A stretch of 64,000 nt of DNA from an uncultured Paludibacter sp. (GCA_937897985.1 CALCBD010000009.1:1-64000); one strand, 5' to 3'. Positions 51,978 through 62,044 are shown, numbered from the stretch's first letter. Numbers and translations: made by a program. Notes: generated from the sequence alone by a model not told the origin.

Positions 51978-53270
51978 ATGTTTGAAAATATTTTTAAACT
52001 GAGAGAAAACGGAACGAACATTCGAACTGAAATCATAGCGGGAATTACTACTTTTTTAACCATGGCTTATATTTTAGCCGTGAATCCTATTATACTATCG
52101 AAAGCAGGCATGGATATCAATGCCATTTTCAGCACCACAGTTTTAGCTTCCATTGTTGGTACTTTAGCAATGGCTTTTTGGGCAAAATTACCTTATGCAC
52201 TTGCACCCGGAATGGGAATGAATATGTTTTTTACATTTACCGTAGTTCTTGGAATGAATCATACATGGCAGTTTGCAATTACAGCTGTTTTTCTCGAAGG
52301 AATAATTTTCATCCTGCTTACGGCATTTAACATCAGAGAGATAATCGTTAATTCAATTCCTCAATCTATAAAAACAGCCATCAGTTCGGGAATTGGTTTA
52401 TTTGTTGCATTTATCGGACTGCAAAATGCAGGGATTATTGTCAACAATGACGAAACGCTTGTACATCTGGGCAACATAACTTCAGGTTCGGCTCTTCTGG
52501 CCCTGACGGGCTTAATCATAACAACCGTACTGATTATCAAGAAAGTAAAAGGGAGCCTGCTGCTCGGAATTATCATCACAGCTATCATTGGAATTCCTTT
52601 GGGCATCACTCATCTGAACGGAATAGTAAGCACGCCTCCTTCCATTGCACCGGTATTTATGAAGTTCGACTTTAACGATGTTTTTAGTTTCGATATGATT
52701 ATCATCGTACTTACTTTTTTATTTGTCGACATATTCGATACTTTAGGTACGCTGGTTGGTGTTTCGAATAAAGCAAAGATACTTGATAAAAACGGAAATG
52801 TACCCAATATCAAAAAAGCATTTATGGCCGATGCGATAGGTACCACTTTTGGAGCAATACTCGGCACAAGTACCGTCACCACTTATGTTGAAAGTGCCGC
52901 AGGCGTTTCGGAAGGCGGACGAACCGGAATGACAGCTTTTATCACAGCCATTTGCTTTGCTGTTTCGCTTTTTTTTGCTCCTGTTTTTTTAGCTATTCCG
53001 GGAGCAGCAACAGCACCTGCACTTATTCTGGTCGGATTCTTTATGCTGACGCCCTTCAAAGATCTGGATTTTGAGAATTTTTCCGAATCAATCCCCGCAT
53101 TTATCTGTATTGTGGCAATGCCGCTTACCTACAGCATAGCCGAAGGAATTTCACTCGGTATATTAAGTTATGTACTGATAAATCTGCTTTCGGGCAAATT
53201 CGAAAAACTGAATATCGGCATCTGTATTTTGTCAGTACTTTTTATACTGAAATACATATATATAAAATAA
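51978..53270 (+). CDS. NCS2-family purine permease (AzgA/PbuG-like)
   Basis: This 430-residue inner-membrane protein with about 12-14 spans is an AzgA-type guanine/hypoxanthine permease. It has MFENIFKLRENGTNIRTEII at the start, ALAPGMGMNMFFTF, DIFDTLGTLVGVSNKA, and the signature GTSTVTTYVESAAGVSEGGR. It should import adenine, guanine or hypoxanthine by proton symport. With the Tsx-like barrel gene just upstream it forms a two-membrane purine uptake pair. No regulatory site was recognised. Confidence 0.94.
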   Translation: MFENIFKLRENGTNIRTEIIAGITTFLTMAYILAVNPIILSKAGMDINAIFSTTVLASIVGTLAMAFWAKLPYALAPGMGMNMFFTFTVVLGMNHTWQFAITAVFLEGIIFILLTAFNIREIIVNSIPQSIKTAISSGIGLFVAFIGLQNAGIIVNNDETLVHLGNITSGSALLALTGLIITTVLIIKKVKGSLLLGIIITAIIGIPLGITHLNGIVSTPPSIAPVFMKFDFNDVFSFDMIIIVLTFLFVDIFDTLGTLVGVSNKAKILDKNGNVPNIKKAFMADAIGTTFGAILGTSTVTTYVESAAGVSEGGRTGMTAFITAICFAVSLFFAPVFLAIPGAATAPALILVGFFMLTPFKDLDFENFSESIPAFICIVAMPLTYSIAEGISLGILSYVLINLLSGKFEKLNIGICILSVLFILKYIYIK

Positions 53271-53328
53271 CCATCCACAACCGATGAAACCATAAGGGCT
53301 GAAGCCGTTTAGAAATCCACTTTGTAAT

Positions 53329-53787
53329 ATGGAAGAAAATGTTTTAAATGAAGCTAAAAAATCGTACAGCGAACCTATGCATACCTGCGAGCATATTTTA
53401 AATCAAACCATGGTCAGGATGTTTGGTTGCGGAAGATCGGTCAATGCACATATTGAGCGAAAAAAAAGCAAATGCGACTATCTTTTGCCTGTGGCTCCGA
53501 CCGAAGCACAAATCAATGAAATCATTCAACGTGTAAATGATGTAATTGATTCAAAACTTCCGGTTACTGAAGAAATTATGAAGCGGGAAAATGCTGCTGC
53601 CATTGTCGATTTGTCCAAATTACCGGCCGACAGCTCTGAAATGTTGAGAATTATACATGTTGGCGATTACGATGCCTGTGCCTGCATTGGTCAGCATGTG
53701 ACTAATACTGCTGAGATTGGCAGGTTCGAAATAATCAGCCATGATTTTGAAAACGGACGCTGGCGGGTCAGATTCAAACTAATATAA
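53329..53787 (+). CDS. AlaX-like alanyl-tRNA editing protein
   Basis: This 152-residue free-standing editing domain resembles the second additional domain of threonyl- and alanyl-tRNA synthetases. The metal-binding pair is visible as HTCEH (His18, His22) and CACIGQH in the C-terminal half (Cys and His ligands). Such AlaX-type proteins hydrolyse wrongly charged Ser- or Gly-tRNA(Ala). It lacks the aminoacylation and C-Ala domains, as expected for AlaX-S. It is separated from the purine permease gene by 58 bases and may be read on the same transcript; a bidirectional terminator follows. Confidence 0.88.
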   Translation: MEENVLNEAKKSYSEPMHTCEHILNQTMVRMFGCGRSVNAHIERKKSKCDYLLPVAPTEAQINEIIQRVNDVIDSKLPVTEEIMKRENAAAIVDLSKLPADSSEMLRIIHVGDYDACACIGQHVTNTAEIGRFEIISHDFENGRWRVRFKLI

Positions 53788-53835
53788 ATTTATTTTTTAA
53801 AGTCTGATTTAGTAAAATTCAGATTTAAAATAAGA

Positions 53836-53898
53836 AGAGACTGAATCGAAGGATTTTTCAACATTTCGGCGTTAAAAACTTCCTTTGATTCAATCTCT
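53836..53898. terminator. bidirectional hairpin between AlaX and queA
   Basis: The 18-base arms at 53836-53853 and 53881-53898 (AGAGACTGAATCGAAGGA and TCCTTTGATTCAATCTCT) pair except for G-T positions. It can end transcripts from both converging sides. Confidence 0.65.
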
Positions 53899-53919
53899 GT
53901 ACTTCATTGAGATGATTTT

Positions 53920-54969
53920 TTAAACTATCAGCATCGCATCGCCGTATACACCGAATTTGTAACCTTCCTTTAAAGCAACTTCATAAGCATGCATTACCTG
54001 ATCGTAATCGCCAAAAGCCGAAGTCAGCATCAGCAGCGTGGAATATGGCAGGTGAAAATTGGTAATCATCGAATTTGCAACGGTGAAGTCGTACGGTGGA
54101 AATATAAATTTATTGGTCCAGCCATCAAAAGGTTTAATTTTACCTTCAGTTCCCACCACCGTTTCCAGTGCCCGCATTACGGTGACTCCCACAGCACAGA
54201 TATTACGGTTTTCATCTCTTGCTTTGTTCACATTTTCGGCAGCTTCAGCTGAAACCGACATTTGTTCGGAATCCATTTTATGCTTGGTAAGGTCCTCCAC
54301 ATCAATTTCCCTGAAATTTCCGAGGCTCATGTGCGAAGTAATGAAAGTGGATTCAATCCCTTTGATTTCCATTCTTTTCATCAGTTCACGGCTGAAATGC
54401 ATACCCGCTGCAGGGGCTGAAACAGCACCTTCATTTTTAGCAAATATTGTCTGAAACCTCTCAGCATCTTCAGGTTCCACTGCTCTGGTAATATTGCGAG
54501 GCAACGGAGTTTCGCCCAGATTAAACAAACTCTTTTTAAATTCATCATGCGTTCCATCGAACAGAAAACGGAGCGTACGTCCCCGCGATGTAGTATTGTC
54601 AATTACTTCGGCCACCACTGAATCATCTTCACCAAAATATAATTTATTACCTATTCTGATTTTACGGGCGGGTTCGACGAGCACATCCCAAAGACGCATT
54701 TCATGATTTAATTCCCTCAACAGGAAAACTTCAATCTGTGCACCTGTTTTTTCTTTATTCCCGTACAGACGGGCAGGGAATACCTTTGTATCATTAAACA
54801 CAAACAAATCATCCTCATTAAAATAATCAAGCACATCTTTAAAAATTCGATGTTCAATTGCACCTGTCTTGCGATGAAGAACCATTAATCGGGACTCATC
54901 ACGATGTTTTGCCGGATATTGGGCAATTTGTTCATCCGGTAATTTGAATTTAAACTTTGATAATTTCAT
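53920..54969 (-). CDS. queA: S-adenosylmethionine:tRNA ribosyltransferase-isomerase
   Basis: This 349-residue enzyme makes epoxyqueuosine in tRNA from preQ1 and the ribosyl part of SAM. The family pattern is complete: LPDEQIAQYPAKHRDESRLM near the start, FNDTKVFPARLYG, VSAPAAGMHFSRELM, HMSLGNFREI, and the C-terminal MITNFHLPYSTLLMLTSAFG. Length is normal. It lies in the conserved Bacteroidota block with truB, uppP, DUF3098 and ftsX, all read leftward; a 117-base gap separates it from truB. Confidence 0.96.
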   Translation of the reverse strand: MKLSKFKFKLPDEQIAQYPAKHRDESRLMVLHRKTGAIEHRIFKDVLDYFNEDDLFVFNDTKVFPARLYGNKEKTGAQIEVFLLRELNHEMRLWDVLVEPARKIRIGNKLYFGEDDSVVAEVIDNTTSRGRTLRFLFDGTHDEFKKSLFNLGETPLPRNITRAVEPEDAERFQTIFAKNEGAVSAPAAGMHFSRELMKRMEIKGIESTFITSHMSLGNFREIDVEDLTKHKMDSEQMSVSAEAAENVNKARDENRNICAVGVTVMRALETVVGTEGKIKPFDGWTNKFIFPPYDFTVANSMITNFHLPYSTLLMLTSAFGDYDQVMHAYEVALKEGYKFGVYGDAMLIV

Positions 54970-55086
54970 GTTTTTCTGTTTTGCAATGTTTCTAAATCCT
55001 GTTACTTTTTTATCCTTAAATAATCAGAAATTGTGAAGAATTGAAAGTTTATATTTCTGATTTTAATATCTTATTAATTGAAATTT

Positions 55087-55806
55087 TCAATTACCATCGG
55101 TCAATGAGTCCTGAAGCGGATGCAAGTTATGTTCAATATGATTTATTAATTCATCTATCTGCCAGCAATCTTCAATCCTTACCTCACCTATCCTGGTGCG
55201 TTCCAAACCCACTAAATATGCACCACTTCCAAGTGCTTCACCAATATCGCGTGCCAATGCCCGAATGTATGTTCCCTTACTGCAAACGACCCTGATTTTT
55301 AACAGTGGAAGTGCAAAATCAAGTACCTCAATCTCATCTATAACCAGTAACTTTGATTTTAGTTCAACTTCCTGACCATCACGAGCATAATCATAAGCTC
55401 TTTTTCCATCAACTTTTACAGCCGAATATACCGGCGGAACCTGGTGGATTTCGCCTGTAAATTTCGGAATCACCTGATCGATCAGTTCGCGGGTTATATG
55501 CTCAACCTCAAAAGTAGCATCAACCGGCAATTCAGCATCGAACGAAGGAGTTGTAGCTCCTAAATGCAGGGTAGCTATATATTCTTTGGTTTGGTACTGA
55601 AAACTCTCTATCAGCTTTGTTGATTTACCGGTGCAAATAATCATCACACCGGTAGCCAAAGGATCAAGAGTTCCTGCGTGACCTACCTTCAATTTCTTTA
55701 TTTTCAGCAACTTTTGCATCTTCCACCTGAGTTTACTTACCAGATTGAAAGATGTCCAATGCAATGGTTTATCAACGTAAAGTACTTCTCCTTCTATAAA
55801 ATCCAT
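55087..55806 (-). CDS. truB: tRNA pseudouridine(55) synthase
   Basis: This 239-residue enzyme converts uridine 55 of the tRNA T-loop to pseudouridine. The catalytic Asp48 is in VGHAGTLDPLATGVMIICTG; VDKPLHWTSFNLVSKLR at the N-terminus, QVPPVYSAVKVDGKRAYDYA and the RNA-binding VCSKGTYIRALARDIGEALG are all present. The C-terminal PUA-like part is short, as in Bacteroidota. Codon choice and neighbours mark it as core genome. It is the second-to-last gene of the envelope/tRNA block. Confidence 0.96.
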   Translation of the reverse strand: MDFIEGEVLYVDKPLHWTSFNLVSKLRWKMQKLLKIKKLKVGHAGTLDPLATGVMIICTGKSTKLIESFQYQTKEYIATLHLGATTPSFDAELPVDATFEVEHITRELIDQVIPKFTGEIHQVPPVYSAVKVDGKRAYDYARDGQEVELKSKLLVIDEIEVLDFALPLLKIRVVCSKGTYIRALARDIGEALGSGAYLVGLERTRIGEVRIEDCWQIDELINHIEHNLHPLQDSLTDGN

Positions 55807-55952
55807 TTTCAGTTTATTACCGTAATTTCATTTAATTTTTACGGCAGATAATATTTTTATTTTCTATTTTCAAACTTACAAAACCAATATATATTGTATT
55901 GATTCTGAATAATTTTCACGCTTTGCGGTATCACTTACTTTAAAAACAGGCA

Positions 55953-56834
55953 TCAGATTTTCATATCGGCCCCCATTGCCAGAAGTATCAGTATGAGTAC
56001 ACCTACCACGATCCGGTAATAACCGAAAGCTTTGAAACCGAATTTTGTCAGAAAGTTGATAAAAAATTTAATGGCTGCTATCGCCACAATAAAAGCAACC
56101 ACATTTCCCAACAACAACTCAGTCAGGTTTTCGCGCAAAAGTGCCACTCCTGATGGTTCGGTAATTAGTTTGAGCAACTTATAGCCCGAAGCAGCAGCCA
56201 TTGTGGGTACAGCAAGGAAAAATGAAAATTCGGCTGCATTCTTTCGCGACAATTTAGTGGTCATACCACCTACTATTGTTGCCATCGAACGCGAAACACC
56301 CGGAATCATGGCAATGCATTGAAAAAATCCGATTTTCAATGCCCGGCTTTTGCTGATTTCCTGATTCTGGTCGGTTTTAGCAAACCATTTATCCGCAAAC
56401 AACATGAATATTCCACCTATAACCAGCATTAATGCAACCACAAATACGCTCTCGAGCATTTCATCAATATAATCGCTGGCTAAAAATCCGATTACTCCTG
56501 CCGGCAAAAATGCAATCAGCAATTTCCGGTAAAAATCATATTTATACATCAACCGGTTGAAGTATATCCTGACTTTACGGAAAAACGAAAGATGTTCTGT
56601 TTCGGTTTTATCAAAAATTATAACCGCATTAAGCCTGAAGAATCGTTTTGAATACAAAATAATTACCGATAAAATTGCACCGAACTGGATATTTACCGTA
56701 AATGCTTTTACAAATTCAGTACTTTCAACACCCAGTATGCTTTGAGCAATAATCATGTGTCCCGTCGACGAAACCGGCAGAAATTCAGTTAACCCTTCGA
56801 CAATAGCAATTATAATTACCTGAAAAATACTCAT
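55953..56834 (-). CDS. uppP: undecaprenyl-diphosphate phosphatase
   Basis: This 293-residue inner-membrane enzyme recycles the undecaprenyl carrier for cell wall synthesis. The two catalytic motifs are VEGLTEFLPVSSTGHMI (about 13-29) and IPGVSRSMATIVGG (about 178-192). About eight membrane spans are visible. BacA/UppP confers bacitracin resistance when overexpressed. The gene starts two bases from the DUF3098 gene, so they are tightly co-transcribed. There is a small insertion between the motifs (FRKVRIYFNRLMYKYDFY), seen in other Bacteroidota members. Confidence 0.95.
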   Translation of the reverse strand: MSIFQVIIIAIVEGLTEFLPVSSTGHMIIAQSILGVESTEFVKAFTVNIQFGAILSVIILYSKRFFRLNAVIIFDKTETEHLSFFRKVRIYFNRLMYKYDFYRKLLIAFLPAGVIGFLASDYIDEMLESVFVVALMLVIGGIFMLFADKWFAKTDQNQEISKSRALKIGFFQCIAMIPGVSRSMATIVGGMTTKLSRKNAAEFSFFLAVPTMAAASGYKLLKLITEPSGVALLRENLTELLLGNVVAFIVAIAAIKFFINFLTKFGFKAFGYYRIVVGVLILILLAMGADMKI

Positions 56835-56836
56835 AA

Positions 56837-57067
56837 CTATTTTTTAGCTTTGGGATGATACAGGATAGCGAAAATGATAAACATAAATCCGAATAATGAT
56901 ATCATCGGGCCAACTGTTATTCTTCGAAAGCTGTAAATATCCGGGTTAAATTCCTTTACAGTAGGCGCTCCGGTCATCAGAATAAATCCGAGAATAATGA
57001 TAGCAAATCCTACTGCAATGAGATAAAAGTTTAATTTACTCAGTTTAAAGCTCTTATTGTCTTCCAT
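56837..57067 (-). CDS. DUF3098-family small membrane protein
   Basis: This 76-residue protein has two membrane spans (FYLIAVGFAIIILGFILMTG and GPMISLFGFMFIIFAILYHP) joined by a short periplasmic loop (FNPDIYSFRRITVGP). That is the DUF3098 pattern. It is nearly always found between ftsX and uppP in Bacteroidota, as here, but has no known function. A role near FtsX or carrier recycling is only a guess from position. Confidence 0.92.
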   Translation of the reverse strand: MEDNKSFKLSKLNFYLIAVGFAIIILGFILMTGAPTVKEFNPDIYSFRRITVGPMISLFGFMFIIFAILYHPKAKK

Positions 57068-57097
57068 TTTATTATTTTTTAATATTTGTTTTTTATA

Positions 57098-57979
57098 TTA
57101 CAGCATATAAATGTCATTTGTATTCATTTTCAGATATTTACCTACTGCCAAATAGGATGATAATGCTGTAAGAATAATACCTGATAAAATTACCACCATA
57201 CTTACTATCAACATTGTTACAGGGTTCAGCGAAAAGCCTGAAAGGCCGAATTCCGTCAAAATATAATACACCATGCCATAAAGCATGAACAACGAGATGA
57301 TGGCTGCCAGCAGGCCGTTTAATATACTGTTTTTGATATAGGGTTTACGAATGAACCAATTAGTTGCCCCTACAAGTTTCATGGTATTGATAAGAAAGCG
57401 GTTCGAATAAATTCCAAGCCTTACAGTATTATTGATCAGAGCGACCGACACAATCAACAAAACAACTGCTAATCCGAGTAAAACCAAACTTGCTTTCCGT
57501 ACATTATCGTTGACCAGTCCAACCAGATCCTTCTGATAAGCTATACGGTCAATATGTTCAAAAGTACTCAGTTTCTTTTCAATCTTCGACACACTGTCAT
57601 TGTTGGCATAGGAAGCTTTCAGTTTTACTTCGATGGATGCCTTCAGGGGATTGTAACCTAAAAAGTCTTTGGGATCATCGCCCAGTGATGCAATATGATC
57701 TTTCAAAGCATCTTCCTTCGATACGTAAACCACCGACCGTGTAAAAGGGGAGTCCATCAGGTATTTTTCAATGCGTTGTTTATACGAATTGCTGATTTCA
57801 TCATCAAGCACGATCGAAAGATTAATATTTTCCTTTACATATATGCTCAGGTCTCTCGCTACAAAAAGTAACAAGCTGATCAAACCTACCAGAAACAACA
57901 CCAGCGACATACTTAATGTCGAGGTAAGATGTATACTTTTCATCCTCAGCCTTTTACCGCTATTTTTTTCCTTACTCAT
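57098..57979 (-). CDS. ftsX: cell-division ABC-type permease FtsX
   Basis: This 293-residue inner-membrane protein has the FtsX plan: a cytoplasmic basic N-terminus, a first span (MSLVLFLVGLISLLLFVA), a periplasmic domain of about 120 residues (INLSIVLDDEISNSYKQRIE; FLGYNPLKASIEVKLKA), then three further spans with NTVRLGIYSNRFLINTMKLVGATNWFIRKP-type signature split over the first cytoplasmic loop. It works with the ATPase FtsE, whose gene is not in the window, to activate peptidoglycan hydrolases at the septum. Gene order with DUF3098 and uppP is typical. Confidence 0.93.
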   Translation of the reverse strand: MSKEKNSGKRLRMKSIHLTSTLSMSLVLFLVGLISLLLFVARDLSIYVKENINLSIVLDDEISNSYKQRIEKYLMDSPFTRSVVYVSKEDALKDHIASLGDDPKDFLGYNPLKASIEVKLKASYANNDSVSKIEKKLSTFEHIDRIAYQKDLVGLVNDNVRKASLVLLGLAVVLLIVSVALINNTVRLGIYSNRFLINTMKLVGATNWFIRKPYIKNSILNGLLAAIISLFMLYGMVYYILTEFGLSGFSLNPVTMLIVSMVVILSGIILTALSSYLAVGKYLKMNTNDIYML

Positions 57980-57997
57980 AAATAGACAATGATAAAT

Positions 57998-60475
57998 TTA
58001 ACTTTTTTTCTTCGATTTTAGTTGCATGAACACAAAACCTATGAAACTCAACAGGAACAAAACCGACGAAGCGAGAGCAATACGGTTTCCAATGCGGTAA
58101 GATACAGGTTCAAATTTAAATTCGATTTCGTATTTTCCGGCACTTAATGGCATTGCACGCAACAAATAATCTGCTCTTACATAATCGGCTTTCTTACCGT
58201 TGATGTATGCGTTCCAGCCCTTATCGTAATAAATTTCGGAGAATACAGCCAACTGATTGCTTTTCGAATCAAAGGAATATATCAAATGATTGGGCTGATA
58301 TGATTTTAATGAGATAATAGCTGTGGTGTCCGGAATTATCCTTGCCGGTAACTTCGAAGCAAACTGTTTATCTACCACCACTTCGTTTCTCGTATTTATT
58401 TCGCCGAGCAGTTTCATTTCCTGATTGGCATCCTCAGCTATCCTTATATTTTTAACCAACCAAACATTTCCGTTGGCTGAGTGATTTAACAATGGAGGAG
58501 CCTCCTTATTATAAATCACATACTTCATATTCAGCATATTAAGAACGCCAAGTGAGTCAAGCACAGGGTTGATTTGTTCTAAAGTTTTGGCCCTGCCGAA
58601 AGCTCCGAAAAGTCTTCCAATTTCAGACTCCAGTTGCATATTGATTAATTCCTGATAACGACGAAGTTTTGCAGCATGATAACCTCCGATATTTTTGTGA
58701 AAATATGAGGGAGAAGCATCATTGAAGATATTTACAGATGCATCGAGAACTCTGTATTGAGTCTGATCCTGAAGCACCATTTTGTCAGCTTTCGACGGTT
58801 CAATTAAAGTATCAAGTTTACGTTTATGACTGAAATTATCATCGTTCAGATAACGTCTGTCCACCGGTACCAAATCAAGTAAAAACAAAATCCCGAGCAG
58901 CGAAATCATCAAAGAAGACTTCACTTTGCTGTATGCATACAGAACAATTAATAATGTTGCAGCCAGAATAAATCCTAAAGATCTGAAAGCATCAGCACGT
59001 AACAAAGCAGCACGGTCGAGTGGTAAGGTTTCTTTCAGGAATGAATAATCTCCCCTGAACTGAGCATCGCCTTCAGCAATAAAATTACCCGAAAGGGATG
59101 GAAACAGCGCAAACAACAATGCGATTCCACCTGTAATAGCCGCACTGATTAAGACCGGACGTATCAGCTTTCGTTTATCTGTGGTTGTATTTAACAGCTC
59201 CCGAAGCGACAAAACGGCGATCAGGGTAATGCCAAATCCCGCAGCGACAAGAGTCATCGACACAGTACGGAATTTATTATACATTGGTACATAATCAATG
59301 AAAATATCGGTAAGCCACATAAAGTTTCGTCCCCACGAAAGCATCAGTGTCAGCACTATCATTGGAACAAGCCACCACAATAATCGCTTTTCGACCAGAA
59401 AAAAACCAAGCACAAACAGGAAAATAATTATTGCACCCAGATATACCGGACCGGAAGTTCCCGGTTGTGTACCCCAGTAAAGCGGAAGCTGCATTTCTTT
59501 CATGAATTTCTCAACATTCGGAACTCCGAAACTACCCACCTTTTTGCCTGTCTCACTATCAGCCGAAAGATATCCGGCACTTGCTCCTCCTTTAAAGTCG
59601 GGGATAAGTAAAGTCATGGTTTCGTCGACACCATAACTCCATTGTGTTATGTAATCTTTATTAAGCCCGTGTTGTGAATTCTGAGCATCAACCGTCAAAC
59701 CGTTTGATTTACCACGCATGGTATACTGGCTGTATTCGTAAGTGGTAAGCAATGAAGTAGCATTCATTCCAATCGCAATAATTGCAGCTGCAAGTACCAG
59801 ACCGGCCGACTGAAGGTATGACCTGATTTCTTTGTTTCTGACGCTGTAAATAAATTCAACCACAGCAAAGAAAACAAGAATAATCATCGTGTAATACAAA
59901 ATCTGAACATGATTTGCCCGCACAGCCAGACTCAAAAATAATGCGGTAACCAGACTACCTAAAACCTTTTTCCGTCTGAATGCCATAAACACCCCGCCAA
60001 TAAGCGGAGCCATATAGGCAATTGTAATCGCCTTCGAGTTATGCCCGGCACTGATTATTATAAAATTATACGATGCAAACGAAAATGCAATTGCACCGAC
60101 AATTGCCAGCCACGGATTAACTCCAAACGCAAGCAAAAGAATATAAAACCCTATTAAATAGAGCATTAGATTATATACCGTGTCGGGATAAAGATGAATA
60201 ATGTCCTCCACATATTTAATAAAGTTATATGGTTGGGTCATCGATATCTGATAAACAGGCATACCTCCGAACATCGAATTTGTCCAAAGCGTGACATCAT
60301 CGTGTGTTTTGTTAAAGTCAATGGTTTCCTTTGCCATATACATCCAGCTTTCGGTGTCGTGACCAATGAGCTGTTTACCTTCTAACACAGGCTTGAAATA
60401 AAATAATGAAATGATTGAAAACAAAACTAAGGCAGCAATGTGCGGGGTAAATTGGCTAATATTCTTTTTGTCCAT
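57998..60475 (-). CDS. YfhO-family membrane protein
   Basis: This 825-residue protein has 12 or more membrane spans in the first 560 residues and a C-terminal periplasmic beta-domain (about 610-780) with IYYDKGWNAYINGKKADYVR and FKFEPVSYRIGNRIALASSV. YfhO proteins are putative glycosyl or lipid-linked transferases of the GT-C type (Bacillus YfhO glycosylates lipoteichoic acid); the early loop Asp-rich DTESWMYMAKETI fits GT-C proteins. It is 18 bases from the ftsX gene and read in the same direction. Substrate in this organism is unknown. A -7-like TACTTTTG (60538-60531) lies upstream. Confidence 0.88.
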   Translation of the reverse strand: MDKKNISQFTPHIAALVLFSIISLFYFKPVLEGKQLIGHDTESWMYMAKETIDFNKTHDDVTLWTNSMFGGMPVYQISMTQPYNFIKYVEDIIHLYPDTVYNLMLYLIGFYILLLAFGVNPWLAIVGAIAFSFASYNFIIISAGHNSKAITIAYMAPLIGGVFMAFRRKKVLGSLVTALFLSLAVRANHVQILYYTMIILVFFAVVEFIYSVRNKEIRSYLQSAGLVLAAAIIAIGMNATSLLTTYEYSQYTMRGKSNGLTVDAQNSQHGLNKDYITQWSYGVDETMTLLIPDFKGGASAGYLSADSETGKKVGSFGVPNVEKFMKEMQLPLYWGTQPGTSGPVYLGAIIIFLFVLGFFLVEKRLLWWLVPMIVLTLMLSWGRNFMWLTDIFIDYVPMYNKFRTVSMTLVAAGFGITLIAVLSLRELLNTTTDKRKLIRPVLISAAITGGIALLFALFPSLSGNFIAEGDAQFRGDYSFLKETLPLDRAALLRADAFRSLGFILAATLLIVLYAYSKVKSSLMISLLGILFLLDLVPVDRRYLNDDNFSHKRKLDTLIEPSKADKMVLQDQTQYRVLDASVNIFNDASPSYFHKNIGGYHAAKLRRYQELINMQLESEIGRLFGAFGRAKTLEQINPVLDSLGVLNMLNMKYVIYNKEAPPLLNHSANGNVWLVKNIRIAEDANQEMKLLGEINTRNEVVVDKQFASKLPARIIPDTTAIISLKSYQPNHLIYSFDSKSNQLAVFSEIYYDKGWNAYINGKKADYVRADYLLRAMPLSAGKYEIEFKFEPVSYRIGNRIALASSVLFLLSFIGFVFMQLKSKKKS

Positions 60476-61420
60476 GGATATTACGAGTTAGAACAATTGC
60501 AGTTTTCGGGAAAAATCGTACAAAAGTACTACTTTAATTCACTTTATTGATGATTTATCCGGTTAAAAATCTAAAATTTACATCGAAACTTTTCGGATAA
60601 AATATCAAAAAATGACATTTGTGTAATTTATTGTAACAATCCGGCTGAAACTACGTTTAAAAAACCGCATTAATACTGCCTGAATTTATCAGACACAAAA
60701 CATTATGCAATTATATTTGTTAAGAATATAAATTAGTTCGTATTGAAAACTTATATATTTCAAATTTTAATAAAGGACACCTGATTTCTCTGAAATTACA
60801 AAATGAATATTTATTACACGTAAAAATGTTAATAAAATCTTATTTCATGAATTTTTTATGATTCATTTCAGCAATATTCCGGAAGCAATAATAGTGTTAT
60901 CAGATGCGTTTAAAAATGACAACAAAATGAATAAATATTTATTTAAACTGAGTTGCTTATAAAACCGGAGAATAATTTTTATACAATACCGACACTTTAT
61001 ATTTAACTTAACAATTTAAATTTCAATGAATTTACAAAATAGTTAAAAATTATTGACCAAAAAACGATACAGACGTTAAATATTTCTTTTAAATCAATAT
61101 TTTCAAGAAAACATGAGCCTGTATGAATGATTTTATATACCTTTGTAGCGGTATTTTATGTTCAATCACAAATCTCCGTAACCATTCCACTTTTACTTCT
61201 GTTGTTTTACAAATACATTTTAAAAATTTGAAAACAAATTAAAAGTTTCCGTACTAAACTTCTGACGACTGAGCTCACTCATTTGTTTCAACATCACTAC
61301 CTGACTATCAATCATTTATCGATGATTTGTTAAGACAAGATGAAACAATATATTAACAATTAAAATTAAAACAGACTAAGATTTAAATTCCTTTTTTCAA
61401 AGAATTATCGGGTTTCTATA
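60476..61420. other. long AT-rich intergenic region
   Basis: Almost 950 bases between divergent genes show no supported coding frame. A TACCTTTG -7-like element at 61138-61145 points toward the gene at 61421 and would give a leader of about 270 nt; its -33 element is not evident. No hairpin or repeat as strong as those elsewhere was seen. Confidence 0.5.
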
Positions 61421-62044
61421 ATGGAAAAAAAGTATCAGATATTGTATATATGGTCATTTATTATTGTAGCAGGAATCATTCTGTTGCTTTTGTATACTCC
61501 TATAGGCGGCAGTTTACATCAGTCGAATGATATCAGTTATTACAGATATAATACCGGTGTTGATTTTGGCGGAAAAATTTCAAATTCTCCCAGAATTAAA
61601 GCAGCGCAACCAGGTGTGGAAAGTGAAGAGGAAATAAAAAACAATATTGAACTGCCTAAATTCAAAGCTTCAGGAATAAGAAAAAACAGAATTAATTCAA
61701 CCTACAATGATCCTGATTACAGTATCGATAAAATGACAAAACCTGAAGATGCTTACAATCAGGGCGGGGGAAATTTTCCCAATCCGTTTTTCGTGAATAA
61801 AGGCGGGAGAAATAATGGTACTAACTCCACTTTTCAGGGAAATACTCCTAAAAATGGACTATTTGCCTACGAAAACACCAATAATAACTCAGTGCTGCAA
61901 AAAAGCACAAACGAAACTTCCAACAATTCCGACCCCGGTGGTGATCCGAACGGAAACCCTATCCCCGTTGGAAATGAATTTCCGGTATTGCTTTTACTTG
62001 CTTCTTCCTATTTCATTTACAAAAGGTTATCATCCTCAAGATAA
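61421..62044 (+). CDS. uncharacterised exported protein with C-terminal membrane tail
   Basis: I do not recognise this 207-residue protein. An N-terminal span (ILYIWSFIIVAGIILLLLYT) is followed by an extended, Asn/Gly/Ser-rich middle of about 130 residues with no predicted fold. The C-terminus reads GGDPNGNPIPVGNEFPVLLL, a hydrophobic span and then YKRLSSSR. A Pro/Gly-rich motif, a hydrophobic span and basic residues at the very end resemble the C-terminal sorting tails of exported Bacteroidota proteins. It may be a surface or periplasmic protein. The gene stands alone after the 950-base spacer. Confidence 0.7.
   Translation: MEKKYQILYIWSFIIVAGIILLLLYTPIGGSLHQSNDISYYRYNTGVDFGGKISNSPRIKAAQPGVESEEEIKNNIELPKFKASGIRKNRINSTYNDPDYSIDKMTKPEDAYNQGGGNFPNPFFVNKGGRNNGTNSTFQGNTPKNGLFAYENTNNNSVLQKSTNETSNNSDPGGDPNGNPIPVGNEFPVLLLLASSYFIYKRLSSSR

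Noticed and set aside
54059..54454. 131-codon plus-strand frame
   Set aside because: It is antisense to the strongly conserved queA gene.
55041..55295. 84-codon plus-strand frame
   Set aside because: It is antisense to the 3' end of truB and has no supporting features.
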